From positions 1,431,501 through 1,495,500 of the forward strand of contig NC_012881.1 in the NCBI RefSeq assembly GCF_000023445.1: a stretch of DNA of 64,000 bases, given 5' to 3'. The translations under genes were made by a program, and so were the position numbers. The notes beneath the pieces are model-generated. The model had not been told where the DNA came from and made no database searches. It was given only the letters and a program-made list of their open reading frames with translations. Origin of the DNA: Maridesulfovibrio salexigens DSM 2638. Lineage in GTDB: Bacteria; Desulfobacterota; Desulfovibrionia; Desulfovibrionales; Desulfovibrionaceae. Positions 35,498-46,794 of this stretch are shown piece after piece. Each line of letters starts with the position of its first letter. The stretch's first letter is position 1.

Positions 35498-36482
35498 TGA
35501 TATTTTGTATTACCTGAATGGCGGCAATGATGAAGAATTGTATGCAATAGCTGACGGTCTGCGGGAAGAATCATTTGGACGTGAAGTGTATTTGCGGGCG
35601 ATTGTCGAGTTTTCCAACATCTGCAATAAGAAGTGCAATTATTGCGGGTTGCGTGCTCCCAATTCCAAGGTTAGCCGCTACCGCATGGAAGTTGATTCCA
35701 TAATTGATTCGGCCCGTCTTGCTGCTGAGGCCGGGGCGCGTACTATTGTTTTGCAGTCCGGGGATGACTTCAACTATTCCCCAGGGCAGGTCGAGGAAAT
35801 TATCCTAGGGATCAAGGAATCGTATGATGTGGCGGTAACTCTTTCACTGGGAGACCGTAGTGCCGGGGAGTACGAGCATTGGTTTAACTGCGGTGCTGAC
35901 CGCTGCCTGCTCAAGCTGGAAACAACTGCCCCGGATATCTATAAAAAAATCAGGTGTGGTGAGAATTATCATCAGCGTATTGAACTGCTGCGGTCATTGC
36001 AGGACATAGGTTACGAGGTGGGGTCTGGAATCATTGTAGGTCTTCCGGATTATACCTTGGAGCAGCTTGCGGATGACTTACTTTTCCTCAGTGCTCTTGA
36101 TCTCGATATGATCGCGGCAGGTCCGTTTATTCCGCACCCCGATACTCCTTTTTCTTCAGCAGAAACAAGTGACATTGAGCTTTCTTACAGGTTTACAGCT
36201 TTGGCCCGGATGCTAAATCCGCTGTCTAATATTCCTGCTACCTCCGCCCTTGATTCCTTTGATTCAAAGGGCAGGGAAAAGGGCTTGCAGCGTGGTTGCA
36301 ATGTCATTATGCCTTCGGTTACTCCTGCCGCCAAGCGGAAGGATTACAATATATATCCCGGCAAGAATGCTATTTCTGTAGATGTTGCCGATACTATTTC
36401 CCGAGCCGAAGAATTAGTCCGCGCACTTGGTTTTGTGCCGTCAGCTTCCAAAGGTTCTTCAAGGAGAATGAATAATGTCTAA
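35478..36482 (+). CDS. hydE: [FeFe] hydrogenase maturase HydE
   Basis: 334 residues. Radical-SAM motif CNKKCNYCGL near residue 45, GxxRTIVLQSGDD loop, and the HydE/BioB-like TIM barrel (GSGIIVGLPDYTLEQL, GPFIPHPDTPFSS). It remodels the HydG product toward the [2Fe] subcluster. The start is taken as ATG 35478: AAGGGGG lies just upstream, while the ATG at 35460 has no SD. Overlaps the preceding gene by 20 nt and hydF by 8 nt. Confidence 0.95.
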   Translation: MAVLGRDDILYYLNGGNDEELYAIADGLREESFGREVYLRAIVEFSNICNKKCNYCGLRAPNSKVSRYRMEVDSIIDSARLAAEAGARTIVLQSGDDFNYSPGQVEEIILGIKESYDVAVTLSLGDRSAGEYEHWFNCGADRCLLKLETTAPDIYKKIRCGENYHQRIELLRSLQDIGYEVGSGIIVGLPDYTLEQLADDLLFLSALDLDMIAAGPFIPHPDTPFSSAETSDIELSYRFTALARMLNPLSNIPATSALDSFDSKGREKGLQRGCNVIMPSVTPAAKRKDYNIYPGKNAISVDVADTISRAEELVRALGFVPSASKGSSRRMNNV

Positions 36483-37677
36483 TAAGGCTCCTCGCGGTGT
36501 CCGTCTTGTGATAACCCTTGTAGGCAAACGCAATGCAGGTAAGTCTTCATTAATCAACGCTATTTCCGGGCAGGATGTGGCGATTGTATCCGACCAGCCC
36601 GGAACAACCACTGATCCGGTTGCAAAGCATTATGAATTGCTTCCGCTTGGTCCGGTGACATTTTATGATACCGCCGGGCTGGATGATAGCGGAGAGGTCG
36701 GCGAGCTGCGTATTAAGGCTACCAATAAGGTCATGATGCGCACTGACCTTGCTCTGGTTGTCATAGGCGAAGACGGGCTTACCGATTACGAAATGAAGTT
36801 GATAGATAAGGTTTCTGAGCTGGAAATTCCTTATCTGGTCGCTTTCAATAAGAACGATCTGTGCGAACCGCTTGAGTCAGATATGGATTATTGCCGCCAG
36901 CGCGGAATCCCATTTTATAAGACTTCAGTGCTGGAAGGCTGCTCCATTGATAAACTCAAGGAAGCCATCATCACGCTGGCCCCGGAGGAGATGAAGCGCG
37001 ATCCCGTCCTCGCAGGTGATCTGTTCGGTGAGGGCGATTGGGTTGTCTGCGTGGTTCCCATTGACCTTGCAGCCCCCAAAGGACGGTTGATCCTTCCGCA
37101 GGTGCAGGTTCTGCGTGAAATCCTCGATTGCGATGCCGTGGGGGTAACAGTCAAAGAACGTGAGATTGAGGAAACCTTGTCCTCAATGAAGCGCAAGCCA
37201 GCATTGGTCATAACTGATTCTCAGGTTGTTATGAGTGTTGCCGGGGATGTGCCGGATGAGATTCCGTTAACAACATTTTCGACTCTGTTTGCCCGTTACA
37301 AAGGTGATTTACCCAGCCTTGTAGAAGGGGCAAAGGCCATTGATTCCTTACAGGATGGCGATACTGTCCTGATGGGTGAGGCATGTTCCCACCATCCCGT
37401 TGCCGATGATATCGGAAAGGTTAAGATTCCGCGCTGGATTCGCCAGTATACCGGGAAGGACATCAATTTCGTTATGTATTCCGGTCATGATTTTCCTGAG
37501 GATTTGGAGCGTTTCAAGCTGGTGATTCATTGCGGAGCCTGCATGCTCAATCGCAGTGAGATGCTTCGCCGCATCAAAGAATGCAAACGCTGCGGGGTTC
37601 CGGTGACTAATTATGGCGTAGCAATATCTAAAGTGCAGGGAGTCTTGGATCGGGTCATCCGTCCATTTGATCTGTAG
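36475..37677 (+). CDS. hydF: [FeFe] hydrogenase maturation GTPase HydF
   Basis: 400 residues. N-terminal Era-like GTPase domain (P-loop GKRNAGKSS; DTAGL; NKND), a middle dimerisation domain, and a C-terminal [4Fe-4S] domain with ACSHHPV and VIHCGACML supplying the cluster Cys residues. HydF is the scaffold on which the [2Fe] subcluster is completed and from which it is passed to apo-HydA. Last gene of the operon, followed by a strong terminator. Confidence 0.96.
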   Translation: MSNKAPRGVRLVITLVGKRNAGKSSLINAISGQDVAIVSDQPGTTTDPVAKHYELLPLGPVTFYDTAGLDDSGEVGELRIKATNKVMMRTDLALVVIGEDGLTDYEMKLIDKVSELEIPYLVAFNKNDLCEPLESDMDYCRQRGIPFYKTSVLEGCSIDKLKEAIITLAPEEMKRDPVLAGDLFGEGDWVVCVVPIDLAAPKGRLILPQVQVLREILDCDAVGVTVKEREIEETLSSMKRKPALVITDSQVVMSVAGDVPDEIPLTTFSTLFARYKGDLPSLVEGAKAIDSLQDGDTVLMGEACSHHPVADDIGKVKIPRWIRQYTGKDINFVMYSGHDFPEDLERFKLVIHCGACMLNRSEMLRRIKECKRCGVPVTNYGVAISKVQGVLDRVIRPFDL

Positions 37678-37694
37678 GATTCTTCTAAAAACCA

Positions 37695-37740
37695 AAAGGC
37701 CGGCATTCACTTTTATTAAGATGGATGTCGGCCTTTTTTT
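37695..37740 (+). terminator. hyd maturation operon terminator
   Basis: AAAGGCCGGCATTCA and TGGATGTCGGCCTTT pair imperfectly, followed by a T-run. Confidence 0.85.
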
Positions 37741-37756
37741 GTGCTTCTTGTATCCC

Positions 37757-37796
37757 CACGGGCCTGATAGCAGGGACAGGCGCTATCAGGCTCGTG
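37757..37796. repeat. Large hairpin in non-coding gap
   Basis: CACGGGCCTGATAGC pairs with GCTATCAGGCTCGTG (15 bp with one G-T) around a 10-nt loop. It has no T-run. The surrounding stretch 37741-38058 holds no convincing gene; a 63-codon frame there starts inside the hydF terminator and was rejected. Confidence 0.6.
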
Positions 37797-38058
37797 CTCG
37801 AATCTAGAGGTAGTTATTTCCGAGTCGCCGTGGGATTTGAAAAACTGAACGCCCCGGGGATGGAGGTAGATCTTCTTGAGTGGAATCAAGAAGCCAGAAA
37901 GCGTGCTGAGCAGTAGCTTCTTTCCGGACTGGGGCCGTTTTTCTAGAAAAGTATGTACTTGATTTTGTGTTACCAGTCAAGAAAAGGTGTTACAAAGTTT
38001 GATGAATATTTAAAACTTATTCATGAAATATGTGACTGCTTATTGTGATTAGGAAAGA

Positions 38059-38094
38059 AAAAACGGCCCGAGCTTTATGCTTGGGCCGTTTTTT
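38059..38094. terminator. Terminator of the pentapeptide-repeat gene
   Basis: AAAACGGCCCGAGC pairs with GCTTGGGCCGTTTT (one G-T) with A and T runs on both sides, so it can act in both directions; it touches the stop codon of the minus-strand gene. Confidence 0.8.
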
Positions 38095-39847
38095 ATCTTC
38101 TTAGTTTGTTGCGGAGGGCGAAGGCGAAGAGGGCGGCTTGGATTGAGATGGTAACGTTGAAGAGGGCTTTAAATAGGTAGTTCCACCCTCCGGCATGCAC
38201 ATCGCTTACTTTCATGAGTGGCATGTACCACATCCAGCCCTTTATGAAGTCTGAGAGCGTGTTTGTTGCTTGGTTCACTTCCGGTCCGAAGAAGGCTGGG
38301 AGCATCGCTCCGAATATGAAGATCAGCAGCCAGATTCCGGCGCGGAGTGGTTCTTCGCCGTAGCCGGAGACTATCCAGTAGGCTGAGTTCAGGAGGCGCA
38401 GGAATGGGGTTCGTTGTTTTTCTGTGAATGTGATGAGTTTGGCTAACTTATCTTTTGTTTTTTGGATGTCGCAGGGCAGGCATGTACATATTTTTGCTGA
38501 AAGCTTCTCGATGATGCCCGGTCCGTTTTCTTCGCGCAGTCTTTTGCGCATCATTTCTTTTTCTTTGTAGTGCCACGCTGACGTTTGAACTTCATCTGTA
38601 TTTTCACGTGCTATCTTTTTTAACCTTCGGTATATTTCTTCTAGTGATGAGTTTTTTATGTTTAGTTTGTCTTTATGTCTTTCATCATATATTGGAGAAA
38701 ATTTATTTTTACCCCAGACGCATTCTATAAATTTAAATGATTCGATGTTTGTGTTGATAAACTTAAAGAACTGTAGGTTTACATCTTCAATTAAAATGTT
38801 TTCCTTCGCAATTGATCCTGCAAAAGTAGTTTCTTTTTTAAATACAACTTTTCTAAAATAAGCCCACTCTTTAAAAAGTGTATTTATGAAATGTGTTATT
38901 CCTGTGAATTTAGATTGTTCAAAATTAGAATAATTGTGGAAGATAGCATTTTTAAATGTTACATCATTTGAAAAAAAGGATTTGGTGAAATATGCTGGTC
39001 CCTTAAACTCCATTAGTTCAAAGGATGAGTTTGTTATTTCGGCTTTTTCAAAAATAGCTTGGTCTTCTGCTTTAGCTTTGTATAGATTTAAAGCTTCTAT
39101 TTTTGATTTTGAAAAATCAAGATCGCCCGTGAAAGTTACATTTTGTAAGTTAATTCCTAGTTTGAATGTGCTTTTATAAAAGTATGCATCTTTATAAAAA
39201 ATAGTGTTTTCAAAATTCGCGTGTAGTTCAAAATTTGTTTTTGGAAAATCAGCATGGTTTTCGAATTGGCAATTGGTGAATTCAGCCATTTCTTTAAATT
39301 GGGCTTTGTTGAATGAAGTTAGTCCCTTGAATATTGCGTGCTCAAAATTGCAAGCGTTGTGAAATGTTGATTTTTCAAATTCTGTAAGTGATTCAAATCT
39401 CGCTTGCTCAAAATTAACATCTGATTTGAAGTGTGACTGGATAAAAGAAACTCCTTGTAAGAATACTGCGTTCTTAAAGTTCATTGCTGGGAAATGTTCA
39501 ACATTAGCATCTTGAAAGAAGATAATGTATATAAAGATTGTTCCCGCAAAGTTTAGAAGCGGGTTCCAATGGGGCCACATACAACCTGTAGTCTTTCCAT
39601 CTTCCCCAGCATCAATAACCCCCTGTATCCGATCAAATACAAGCTGATTAAAATCTTCCCCACTCATTAAAGCAGGCTTCTCACCCCCCTTACGCTCATC
39701 ATACAACTCCACAAATTTACATTCCGCCGGAGCGTGAAAGATACAATACTCATTTCCTTCTTTATCAATATAAACCGGGGGGTAACTGGGGCCAGTAGGG
39801 TTATCCTGACACCAGTTGCTATGCTTTTCTCCGATACAACAGCCCAT
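38093..39847 (-). CDS. Pentapeptide-repeat protein with C-terminal membrane domain
   Basis: 584 residues from ATG 39847 (MGCCIGEKHSNW), chosen because GAGGAA lies six bases upstream; an in-frame TTG at 39910 lacks an SD. A Cys-rich N-terminal region (about 1-95) is followed by about 250 residues of degenerate pentapeptide repeats with recurring F-x-x-A/S/T-x-F pattern (for example NFEQARFESLTEFEKSTF), which form a right-handed beta-helix. A basic linker then leads to two or three TM helices (AGIWLLIFIFGAMLPAFFG, LFNVTISIQAALFAFAL), preceded by VSGYGEEPLR, a motif seen in other pentapeptide-membrane fusions. The repeat part is AT-rich. Function unknown. Confidence 0.75.
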   Translation of the reverse strand: MGCCIGEKHSNWCQDNPTGPSYPPVYIDKEGNEYCIFHAPAECKFVELYDERKGGEKPALMSGEDFNQLVFDRIQGVIDAGEDGKTTGCMWPHWNPLLNFAGTIFIYIIFFQDANVEHFPAMNFKNAVFLQGVSFIQSHFKSDVNFEQARFESLTEFEKSTFHNACNFEHAIFKGLTSFNKAQFKEMAEFTNCQFENHADFPKTNFELHANFENTIFYKDAYFYKSTFKLGINLQNVTFTGDLDFSKSKIEALNLYKAKAEDQAIFEKAEITNSSFELMEFKGPAYFTKSFFSNDVTFKNAIFHNYSNFEQSKFTGITHFINTLFKEWAYFRKVVFKKETTFAGSIAKENILIEDVNLQFFKFINTNIESFKFIECVWGKNKFSPIYDERHKDKLNIKNSSLEEIYRRLKKIARENTDEVQTSAWHYKEKEMMRKRLREENGPGIIEKLSAKICTCLPCDIQKTKDKLAKLITFTEKQRTPFLRLLNSAYWIVSGYGEEPLRAGIWLLIFIFGAMLPAFFGPEVNQATNTLSDFIKGWMWYMPLMKVSDVHAGGWNYLFKALFNVTISIQAALFAFALRNKLRR

Positions 39848-40074
39848 CAAATTCCTCGCAAGTAATTGTTCTTCTGATTGCTGCTCTATATCGCAAAAAT
39901 ATATGAACAATCCAGCAGGAAAATTTCAAATTGCGGAGAGCAATTTCCCCCCCGATGTCATACTCCGAGGCAGAACTCCCATATTGTATATGCACGAATA
40001 TTATGCTTATTATGGCAGCATATTTCATCGGTTAGTACTATCTAGCATTACTTCCAAAGTTAAGGAGACTTAAA

Positions 40075-40365
40075 ATGGATATTGTTCATGACATAGAAGT
40101 GCCATGCATGGCGGAGGGGATTGGGCTTGGAAAGCTGACCACTAAACACCCCGAAGGGGACATGGGTAAGCCTGTGTTTGTTGCTGACGGTTCTGATAAA
40201 GCTTACGGCCCCACCGAGGTTGATGCTCTTATTCCTATTGAAGGACAGGAATATTCAGAAGATCAGTTGGAATATATTCGTATACACGGTTTGCAGATAC
40301 AGGGCGATCGCGCATGGTATATGGATGGCTGGGCACCCAGCAAACATGTTTGCAAAGGTCATTAA
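40075..40365 (+). CDS. Small hypothetical protein
   Basis: 96 residues, soluble and acidic, with two Cys (C12 and C93) and no recognised domain. SD AAGGAG precedes ATG, and a terminator follows, so it looks like a genuine monocistronic gene. Function unknown. Confidence 0.65.
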   Translation: MDIVHDIEVPCMAEGIGLGKLTTKHPEGDMGKPVFVADGSDKAYGPTEVDALIPIEGQEYSEDQLEYIRIHGLQIQGDRAWYMDGWAPSKHVCKGH

Positions 40366-40391
40366 GCCTGTTTAGATAATATGTAAGGCGT

Positions 40392-40430
40392 AAAAAAATC
40401 CCTGTTGAGATGTTCAGCAGGGATTTTAAA
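40392..40430. terminator. Terminator between small gene and OMP gene
   Basis: AAAATCCCTGYTGA-type stem: AAAATCCCTG pairs with CAGGGATTTT around a loop that can also pair TTGA/TTCA-like bases. A and T flanks allow both directions. Confidence 0.7.
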
Positions 40431-40448
40431 TTTTGAGTTGGCGGGAAT

Positions 40449-41881
<1,433 letters not shown>

Positions 41882-41997
41882 TTAGCTTCTTCGTGTAACA
41901 TAATCCTATTACAACTTGAGTGCCGGAAAGTCCAGCCGTGTATGTAAAGGGCGGTATCGCGGAATTGCTAGTTTGGTTTTATGTAGACAAGGCATAA

Positions 41998-42032
41998 GAA
42001 AAGCCCTGCTGAACATGTTCAGCAGGGCTTTT
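41998..42032. terminator. pheT operon terminator
   Basis: AAAAGCCCTGCTGAA pairs perfectly with TTCAGCAGGGCTTTT (15 bp, CATG loop), 21 bp downstream of pheT on the minus strand. Confidence 0.88.
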
Positions 42033-42052
42033 AAATTGCGTCAATTCCAAAA

Positions 42053-44464
42053 CTAGAAACGTACGGGCAGGGACTTTTCAAGACCTGCGAGCACTTTCTT
42101 GTGTTCTTTGTCTACAGCCTTGTCGGTCAGAGTTTTCTGGCCGTGGCGGTAGGTGATGCGGAAGGAGAGGTTGCGCTCTTCGTCCTGACCTTCAGGTACG
42201 AATACGTTTACCAGCTCCACGGATTCGATCAGCGGCAGCTTAAGGCCGAGGATCGCGTCCTTGATGGTTTCCGCGTGCAGGGAAACGGGACCGATTACGG
42301 TTACGTCACGTCTGGACGGCGGGAATACCGGAAGGGTTTCGAACTGGATCTCATGATCCATGACGATCTCACGGAGCAGGTCAGCGTTGAGGTCTGCCAT
42401 CCATACTTCTTTCTTGGCGTGGTACTTGTCGGCAATGTCTGCCTTGACCATACCCATGAAACCGATTTCCTTTTCACCGAGAGTGATGTTCACGCAAGGC
42501 TCAAGGTAGCTGTGATCTTCAGCAAGGGAGAAGGTTGGTTTACACTTTGAGTTGGCCAGCTTGAGGTCAGCCAGCAGGTGCTCTACGAGGCCTTTTACAT
42601 CGAGGTAGTCGGCATCGCCCTGTTCGTTGGGCCATTCGGCGTTGGAACGGGGACCGTTGAGCATGATGCCCAGACGGGACTGCTCGCGGGTTTCGGTATC
42701 GGAAGTTTCATCTTTGATGAATTTCTTGGCGATCTCAAACACCCTGATGTGGGTGTTGCCCTGTGCAAGGTTGTGACGCACGGTGTTGAGCAGGCCGGGA
42801 GCCAGCTCGGTACGCATTACGTTCTGGTCTTCGCTCAGGGGGTTGGCGATGTTCACGCGTCCTTCTTTGGGCAGACCCAAGAGGTCGAGATCATCATCAC
42901 CCACAAAGCTGTAGTTGATTGCTTCGTGCAGACCTACGCCGCGACCCCAGTTCTTAATGCGGCGGTAAAAGCCGTAAGGGGTGTCCGCAATAACGGATGC
43001 GTCAAAGGTCTTGGAGATGCGGGGCAGCACGGAAGGAATCTTATCCATGCCGAAGTAGCGAGCTACTTCTTCGTACAGGTCAGCCTCGCGTTCGAGGTCC
43101 AGTCTGTAGGAGGGGGTGGATACCTTCCAGCAATCTGCATCGCTATCATTAACTTCCAGTCCCATAAGGGAGAAAGCTTTTTTGCTGAATTCAGGTTCGA
43201 GGTCCAGACCGAGCCAGCTGTTGCAGCGCTTGTGGCGATAATCGTGTGTACGATTCTGCCAGGGAGTGGGCTCGTTCTTGGCAACGCCGGAAACAACTTT
43301 CGCGCCGGAGAGTTCGCTCATGAGCTGAGCTGCACGGTCCATAGCAAAGGTGTTCATCTGCTGGTCCACGCCACGTTCGAAGCGGTAGGATGCTTCGGAA
43401 GGCAGGGCCAGACGGCGGGCGGTTTTGCGGATGAGGCCGGGACGGAAGACTGCGGATTCGAGGACTACGTTGGTGGAGTCGTCGTTAATCTCGGAGTTCA
43501 TGCCGCCCATAACACCGGCCAGCGCAACCGGACGCTCGGCATCCCAGATGAGTAGGTCGGAGCCGATAAGCTTGCGTTCCTGTTCATCAAGGGTGGTGAA
43601 TTTGGTTCCTTCGGGAGCAAGGCCGACACGGATCTTGCCGCCTTTGAGCAGGTCAGCGTCAAAGGAGTGCAGGGGCTGGCCCAGTTCGAAAAGGATGTAG
43701 TTGGTCACATCAACAATGTTGCTGATGGGACGTACGCCTACGGAAAGAAGGCGGTAACGCATCCAGTCCGGGGAAGGTGCGATCTTTGCGCCCTGCAGGA
43801 TTCTGGCCTGATAGAGCGGGCAGAGGTCGGGATCATCGATCTCAATCTTAAGCATATCTGCCGCATTGCCGCCATTCTCAACAAGGTTGATTTTGGGCAT
43901 GGTGATGGGCAGGTCGAATGCCAGAGAGGTCTCACGTGCAATACCGAGCATGGACAGGCAGTCGGCACGGTTGGGGGTGATACCCAGATCCAGAACCGTA
44001 TCTTCCATGTTCATGGCTTCGGTAAACTTAACACCGGGCTTCAGGTCTTCGGGCAGGATCATGATGCCTTCGTGCGCGTCGGAAAGTTCCAGTTCGCGCT
44101 CGGAGCAGATCATACCGTGAGATTTTACACCGCGGAGTTTAGCCTTCTTGATTTTGAAATCGCCGGGCATAGTCACACCGACTTTAGCCACAGGCACGTT
44201 AATGCCCTTGGTTACGTTGGGTGCGCCGCAAACGATATCAAGAAGTTCGCCGTCACCGACGTCTACTTTACAAACAGACAGCTTGTCGGCTTCGGGGTGC
44301 TTGTCGCACTCCACAACGTGGCCGACAACGATGTCTTTGATCGCTTCAAAAGGATTGAAAATTTCTTCAAGCTCAAGGCCGAGCATGGTCAGCCTGTCGC
44401 CAAGCTCCTGAACTTCGCCCTCATATGGAACGAAATCCCGCAGCCATTGCATGCTTAAAAGCAT
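42053..44464 (-). CDS. pheT: Phenylalanyl-tRNA synthetase beta subunit
   Basis: 803 residues of normal length: N-terminal tRNA-binding EMAP-like domain (IVVGHVVECDKHPEADKLSV), B3/B4 editing domain, B5 domain and C-terminal ferredoxin-fold anticodon-binding domain (FPPSRRDVTVIGP, SFRITYRHGQKTLTD). Forms the alpha2-beta2 enzyme with PheS. SD GGAGG six bases before ATG. Last gene of the translation operon. Confidence 0.97.
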   Translation of the reverse strand: MLLSMQWLRDFVPYEGEVQELGDRLTMLGLELEEIFNPFEAIKDIVVGHVVECDKHPEADKLSVCKVDVGDGELLDIVCGAPNVTKGINVPVAKVGVTMPGDFKIKKAKLRGVKSHGMICSERELELSDAHEGIMILPEDLKPGVKFTEAMNMEDTVLDLGITPNRADCLSMLGIARETSLAFDLPITMPKINLVENGGNAADMLKIEIDDPDLCPLYQARILQGAKIAPSPDWMRYRLLSVGVRPISNIVDVTNYILFELGQPLHSFDADLLKGGKIRVGLAPEGTKFTTLDEQERKLIGSDLLIWDAERPVALAGVMGGMNSEINDDSTNVVLESAVFRPGLIRKTARRLALPSEASYRFERGVDQQMNTFAMDRAAQLMSELSGAKVVSGVAKNEPTPWQNRTHDYRHKRCNSWLGLDLEPEFSKKAFSLMGLEVNDSDADCWKVSTPSYRLDLEREADLYEEVARYFGMDKIPSVLPRISKTFDASVIADTPYGFYRRIKNWGRGVGLHEAINYSFVGDDDLDLLGLPKEGRVNIANPLSEDQNVMRTELAPGLLNTVRHNLAQGNTHIRVFEIAKKFIKDETSDTETREQSRLGIMLNGPRSNAEWPNEQGDADYLDVKGLVEHLLADLKLANSKCKPTFSLAEDHSYLEPCVNITLGEKEIGFMGMVKADIADKYHAKKEVWMADLNADLLREIVMDHEIQFETLPVFPPSRRDVTVIGPVSLHAETIKDAILGLKLPLIESVELVNVFVPEGQDEERNLSFRITYRHGQKTLTDKAVDKEHKKVLAGLEKSLPVRF

Positions 44465-44496
44465 TTGAGCCTCCAGCAGTATTTACTGCGTATATA

Positions 44497-45543
44497 TTAG
44501 GAAAACTGTTCGAGGAATCGGATATCGTTTTCAAAGAACATGCGCAGGTCGCCGATGCCGTATTTGAGCATGGCTACGCGTTCAATGCCGAGTCCGAATG
44601 CGAAACCGGAGTATTTTTCGGTATCGTAATCAACTGCTTTCATTACGTTGGGATCCATCATGCCGCAGCCGAGGATTTCCACCCAACCGGTCTGCTTGCA
44701 TACGCGGCAGGGCTTGCCGTCGATGGTACCTTTACCGCCGCACATTACGCAGGAGATATCAACTTCAGCGCTGGGCTCGGTAAAGGGAAAGAAGCTGGGG
44801 CGGAAACGTACGTCAGTTTTGGGTCCGAAAAGCTGGTGGACGAATGCTGTAAGAGTTCCGCGCAGGTCTGCCATACTTACGTTCTGATCGACGAGAAAAC
44901 CTTCGATCTGGTGGAACATGGGGGTATGGGTCAGGTCGGAGTCCCTGCGGTAAACCTTACCCGGTGCGATTGCTGCCAGCGGAGGGGTTCTGTCCTTCAT
45001 GGTGCGGATCTGCAGCGGAGAGGTGTGGGTACGCAGCAGGATGGAATCTGAAATGTACAGAGTATCCTGCATGTCGCGTGCGGGGTGTTCCGGCGGAATG
45101 TTCAGTGCTTCGAAGTTGTACCAGTCGTTTTCAACTTCGGGTCCGGTTACGACTTCAAAACCCAGTCCGATGAATACGTCACAAATCTCGTCCATGACGA
45201 GGGTGACCGGGTGGAGCGAGCCTTCAGCAGGTTTGCGTCCGGGCATGGTCGGGTCGAAACGGGACAGACTCTCAGCGGTGGCGGCTTTTTCAAGCTCGCT
45301 CTGTTTTCCCTCAATGAGCGCTGTGAGAGCGGCCTTTACTTCATTGGCTTTTTTACCTGCGACAGGCTTGTCTTCGTTAGGAAGTGAGGGCAGACCGGAC
45401 ATGATTTTGGCTACACGGCCCTTGCGGCCGAGCATGTCGATCTTGATATCTTCCAGTTCAGACAAAGAAGCCTGATCCAGGCGTGCAGAGCACTCCGGGA
45501 CCAGGCCTTCAAGTTCCTGTAACAGGGACTTTACGTCCGACAT
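44497..45543 (-). CDS. pheS: Phenylalanyl-tRNA synthetase alpha subunit
   Basis: 348 residues. N-terminal coiled coil, then the class II catalytic core with motif 2 ([22 protein letters not shown]) and motif 3 ([17 protein letters not shown]). A CxxC...CxxC zinc-like cluster is present ([18 protein letters not shown]). The start ATG directly abuts the rplT stop. Confidence 0.97.
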   Translation of the reverse strand: MSDVKSLLQELEGLVPECSARLDQASLSELEDIKIDMLGRKGRVAKIMSGLPSLPNEDKPVAGKKANEVKAALTALIEGKQSELEKAATAESLSRFDPTMPGRKPAEGSLHPVTLVMDEICDVFIGLGFEVVTGPEVENDWYNFEALNIPPEHPARDMQDTLYISDSILLRTHTSPLQIRTMKDRTPPLAAIAPGKVYRRDSDLTHTPMFHQIEGFLVDQNVSMADLRGTLTAFVHQLFGPKTDVRFRPSFFPFTEPSAEVDISCVMCGGKGTIDGKPCRVCKQTGWVEILGCGMMDPNVMKAVDYDTEKYSGFAFGLGIERVAMLKYGIGDLRMFFENDIRFLEQFS

Positions 45544-45897
45544 TTAGCTTACCTGAGCTTTTGCGATCTCAACCACTTTGGCGAATGCAGGAGCATCGTT
45601 AACAGCCAGATCGGCGAGAACTTTACGGTTCAGGGTAACGCCAGCGGTAGACAGGCCGTGGATAAGACGGCTGTAGGACATACCGTTCAGGCGTGCAGCA
45701 GCGTTGATACGCTGGATCCAGAGTTTACGCATGTCACGTTTGCGGAGCTTACGACCAACGTAAGCCATGCAGAGTGAACGTTCAACACGCTCTCTGGCGG
45801 TGCGGTAAAGGGTTGATCCGGAACCACGGAAACCCTTGGCCATTTTCAAATATTTTTTATGACGCCTCTTAGCGGCGACACCACGTTTTACTCTCAT
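45544..45897 (-). CDS. rplT: 50S ribosomal protein L20
   Basis: 117 residues, full length; typical basic start [20 protein letters not shown]. Binds 23S rRNA early in 50S assembly and in other bacteria represses its own operon by binding the mRNA. Confidence 0.97.
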   Translation of the reverse strand: MRVKRGVAAKRRHKKYLKMAKGFRGSGSTLYRTARERVERSLCMAYVGRKLRKRDMRKLWIQRINAAARLNGMSYSRLIHGLSTAGVTLNRKVLADLAVNDAPAFAKVVEIAKAQVS

Positions 45898-45930
45898 TTA
45901 TTCCTCCTAGGGAATTTTCTCTAAAACCAG

Positions 45931-45950
45931 CCACGAACGTAGTTCCGTGG
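45931..45950 (-). promoter_or_regulatory. Hairpin between rpmI and rplT
   Basis: CCACG and CGTGG pair around a loop in the 108-bp gap between the two ribosomal-protein genes. It could be part of an L20-binding leader as in other bacteria; weakly supported. Confidence 0.35.
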
Positions 45951-46005
45951 ACAGGAGTGTTCAAATAAAGTGCTAATTACTCAAGTAAGCTTTTCTATGA
46001 AGTAA

Positions 46006-46203
46006 TTATGCGTAGGGAAGCATGCGTTTGACCTGGCCGATGTTCGCACTGTCAACAGTTGCGCTCTGGCCGAGTCTGCTCTTACGCTTCGCGGTCTTCT
46101 TGGTCAGGATGTGGCGCAGACCCTGCTTGCGACGTTTGAATTTGCCGCTACCGGTCTTAGCAAAACGCTTTGCAGCGCCTCTTCTGGTTTTCATTTTAGG
46201 CAT
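46006..46203 (-). CDS. rpmI: 50S ribosomal protein L35
   Basis: 65 residues, very basic ([20 protein letters not shown]), usual length. Between infC and rplT as in most bacteria. SD GGAGGAA upstream. Confidence 0.97.
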   Translation of the reverse strand: MPKMKTRRGAAKRFAKTGSGKFKRRKQGLRHILTKKTAKRKSRLGQSATVDSANIGQVKRMLPYA

Positions 46204-46248
46204 TTTTTTTCCTCCTTGGGAATACCGGCACGTAAGCCGGAAAAAACC

Positions 46249-46794
46249 TTATTTTTTAATTGGGGCCAGCATCATATTCATGGTGCGGCCTTCAGACCTT
46301 GGGGCCTGTTCCATTTTGGAAATGTCCTGAGTTTCCTCTTTGACACGCTCCAGAACAGCCAATCCTCTGTCCTTATGGACGATTTCACGGCCCCGGAAAA
46401 ATATAGTGACTTTGCACCTGTCGCCGCCTTCGAGAAACCGACGGATGTGCTTGAGCTTTGTCTGGTAGTCGTGCTCGTCTGTCTTGGGGCGGAATTTGAC
46501 TTCCTTGATCTGGATTACAGTCTGCTTTTTCTTGGCTTCCTGCTTACGTTTCTGCTGCTGATATTTGAACTTACCATAGTCCATAATCTTGCAAACAGGC
46601 GGGTTAGCCTTTTCTGCAACTTCAACCAGATCAAGCCCCCGGTCTTGTGCAATTTCAAGGGCTTCACGTGTGGGAAGTTCTCCCAACTGATTACCCTCTT
46701 CGTCAATAACCATGACCTTGGGAACTCTAATGCGCTCGTTTCGGCGGGCACCGTCATCCCTGCGATAGGGACGCCTGTCTCTATGAAAAGCTAT
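46249..46794 (-). CDS. infC: Translation initiation factor IF-3 with apparent AUA start
   Basis: 181 residues if translated from ATA at 46792-46794. The first in-frame ATG (46713) would give only 154 residues and lose the conserved [17 protein letters not shown] region, so it is unlikely. The ATA codon lies eight bases after a perfect GGAGG (46803-46807) and just after an in-frame stop. E. coli infC starts at AUU and uses that for autoregulation, since IF-3 rejects non-canonical start codons. The body has the IF-3 N domain, lysine-rich linker ([15 protein letters not shown]) and C domain. Overlaps thrS by 14 nt. Confidence 0.92.
   Translation of the reverse strand: MAFHRDRRPYRRDDGARRNERIRVPKVMVIDEEGNQLGELPTREALEIAQDRGLDLVEVAEKANPPVCKIMDYGKFKYQQQKRKQEAKKKQTVIQIKEVKFRPKTDEHDYQTKLKHIRRFLEGGDRCKVTIFFRGREIVHKDRGLAVLERVKEETQDISKMEQAPRSEGRTMNMMLAPIKK

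Noticed and set aside
37725-37916. 63-codon frame after hydF
   Set aside because: Starts inside the hydF terminator, spans a 15-bp hairpin and has no convincing SD.
42578-43555. 325-codon open frame antisense to pheT
   Set aside because: Shadow of the beta subunit; composition typical of an antisense frame.
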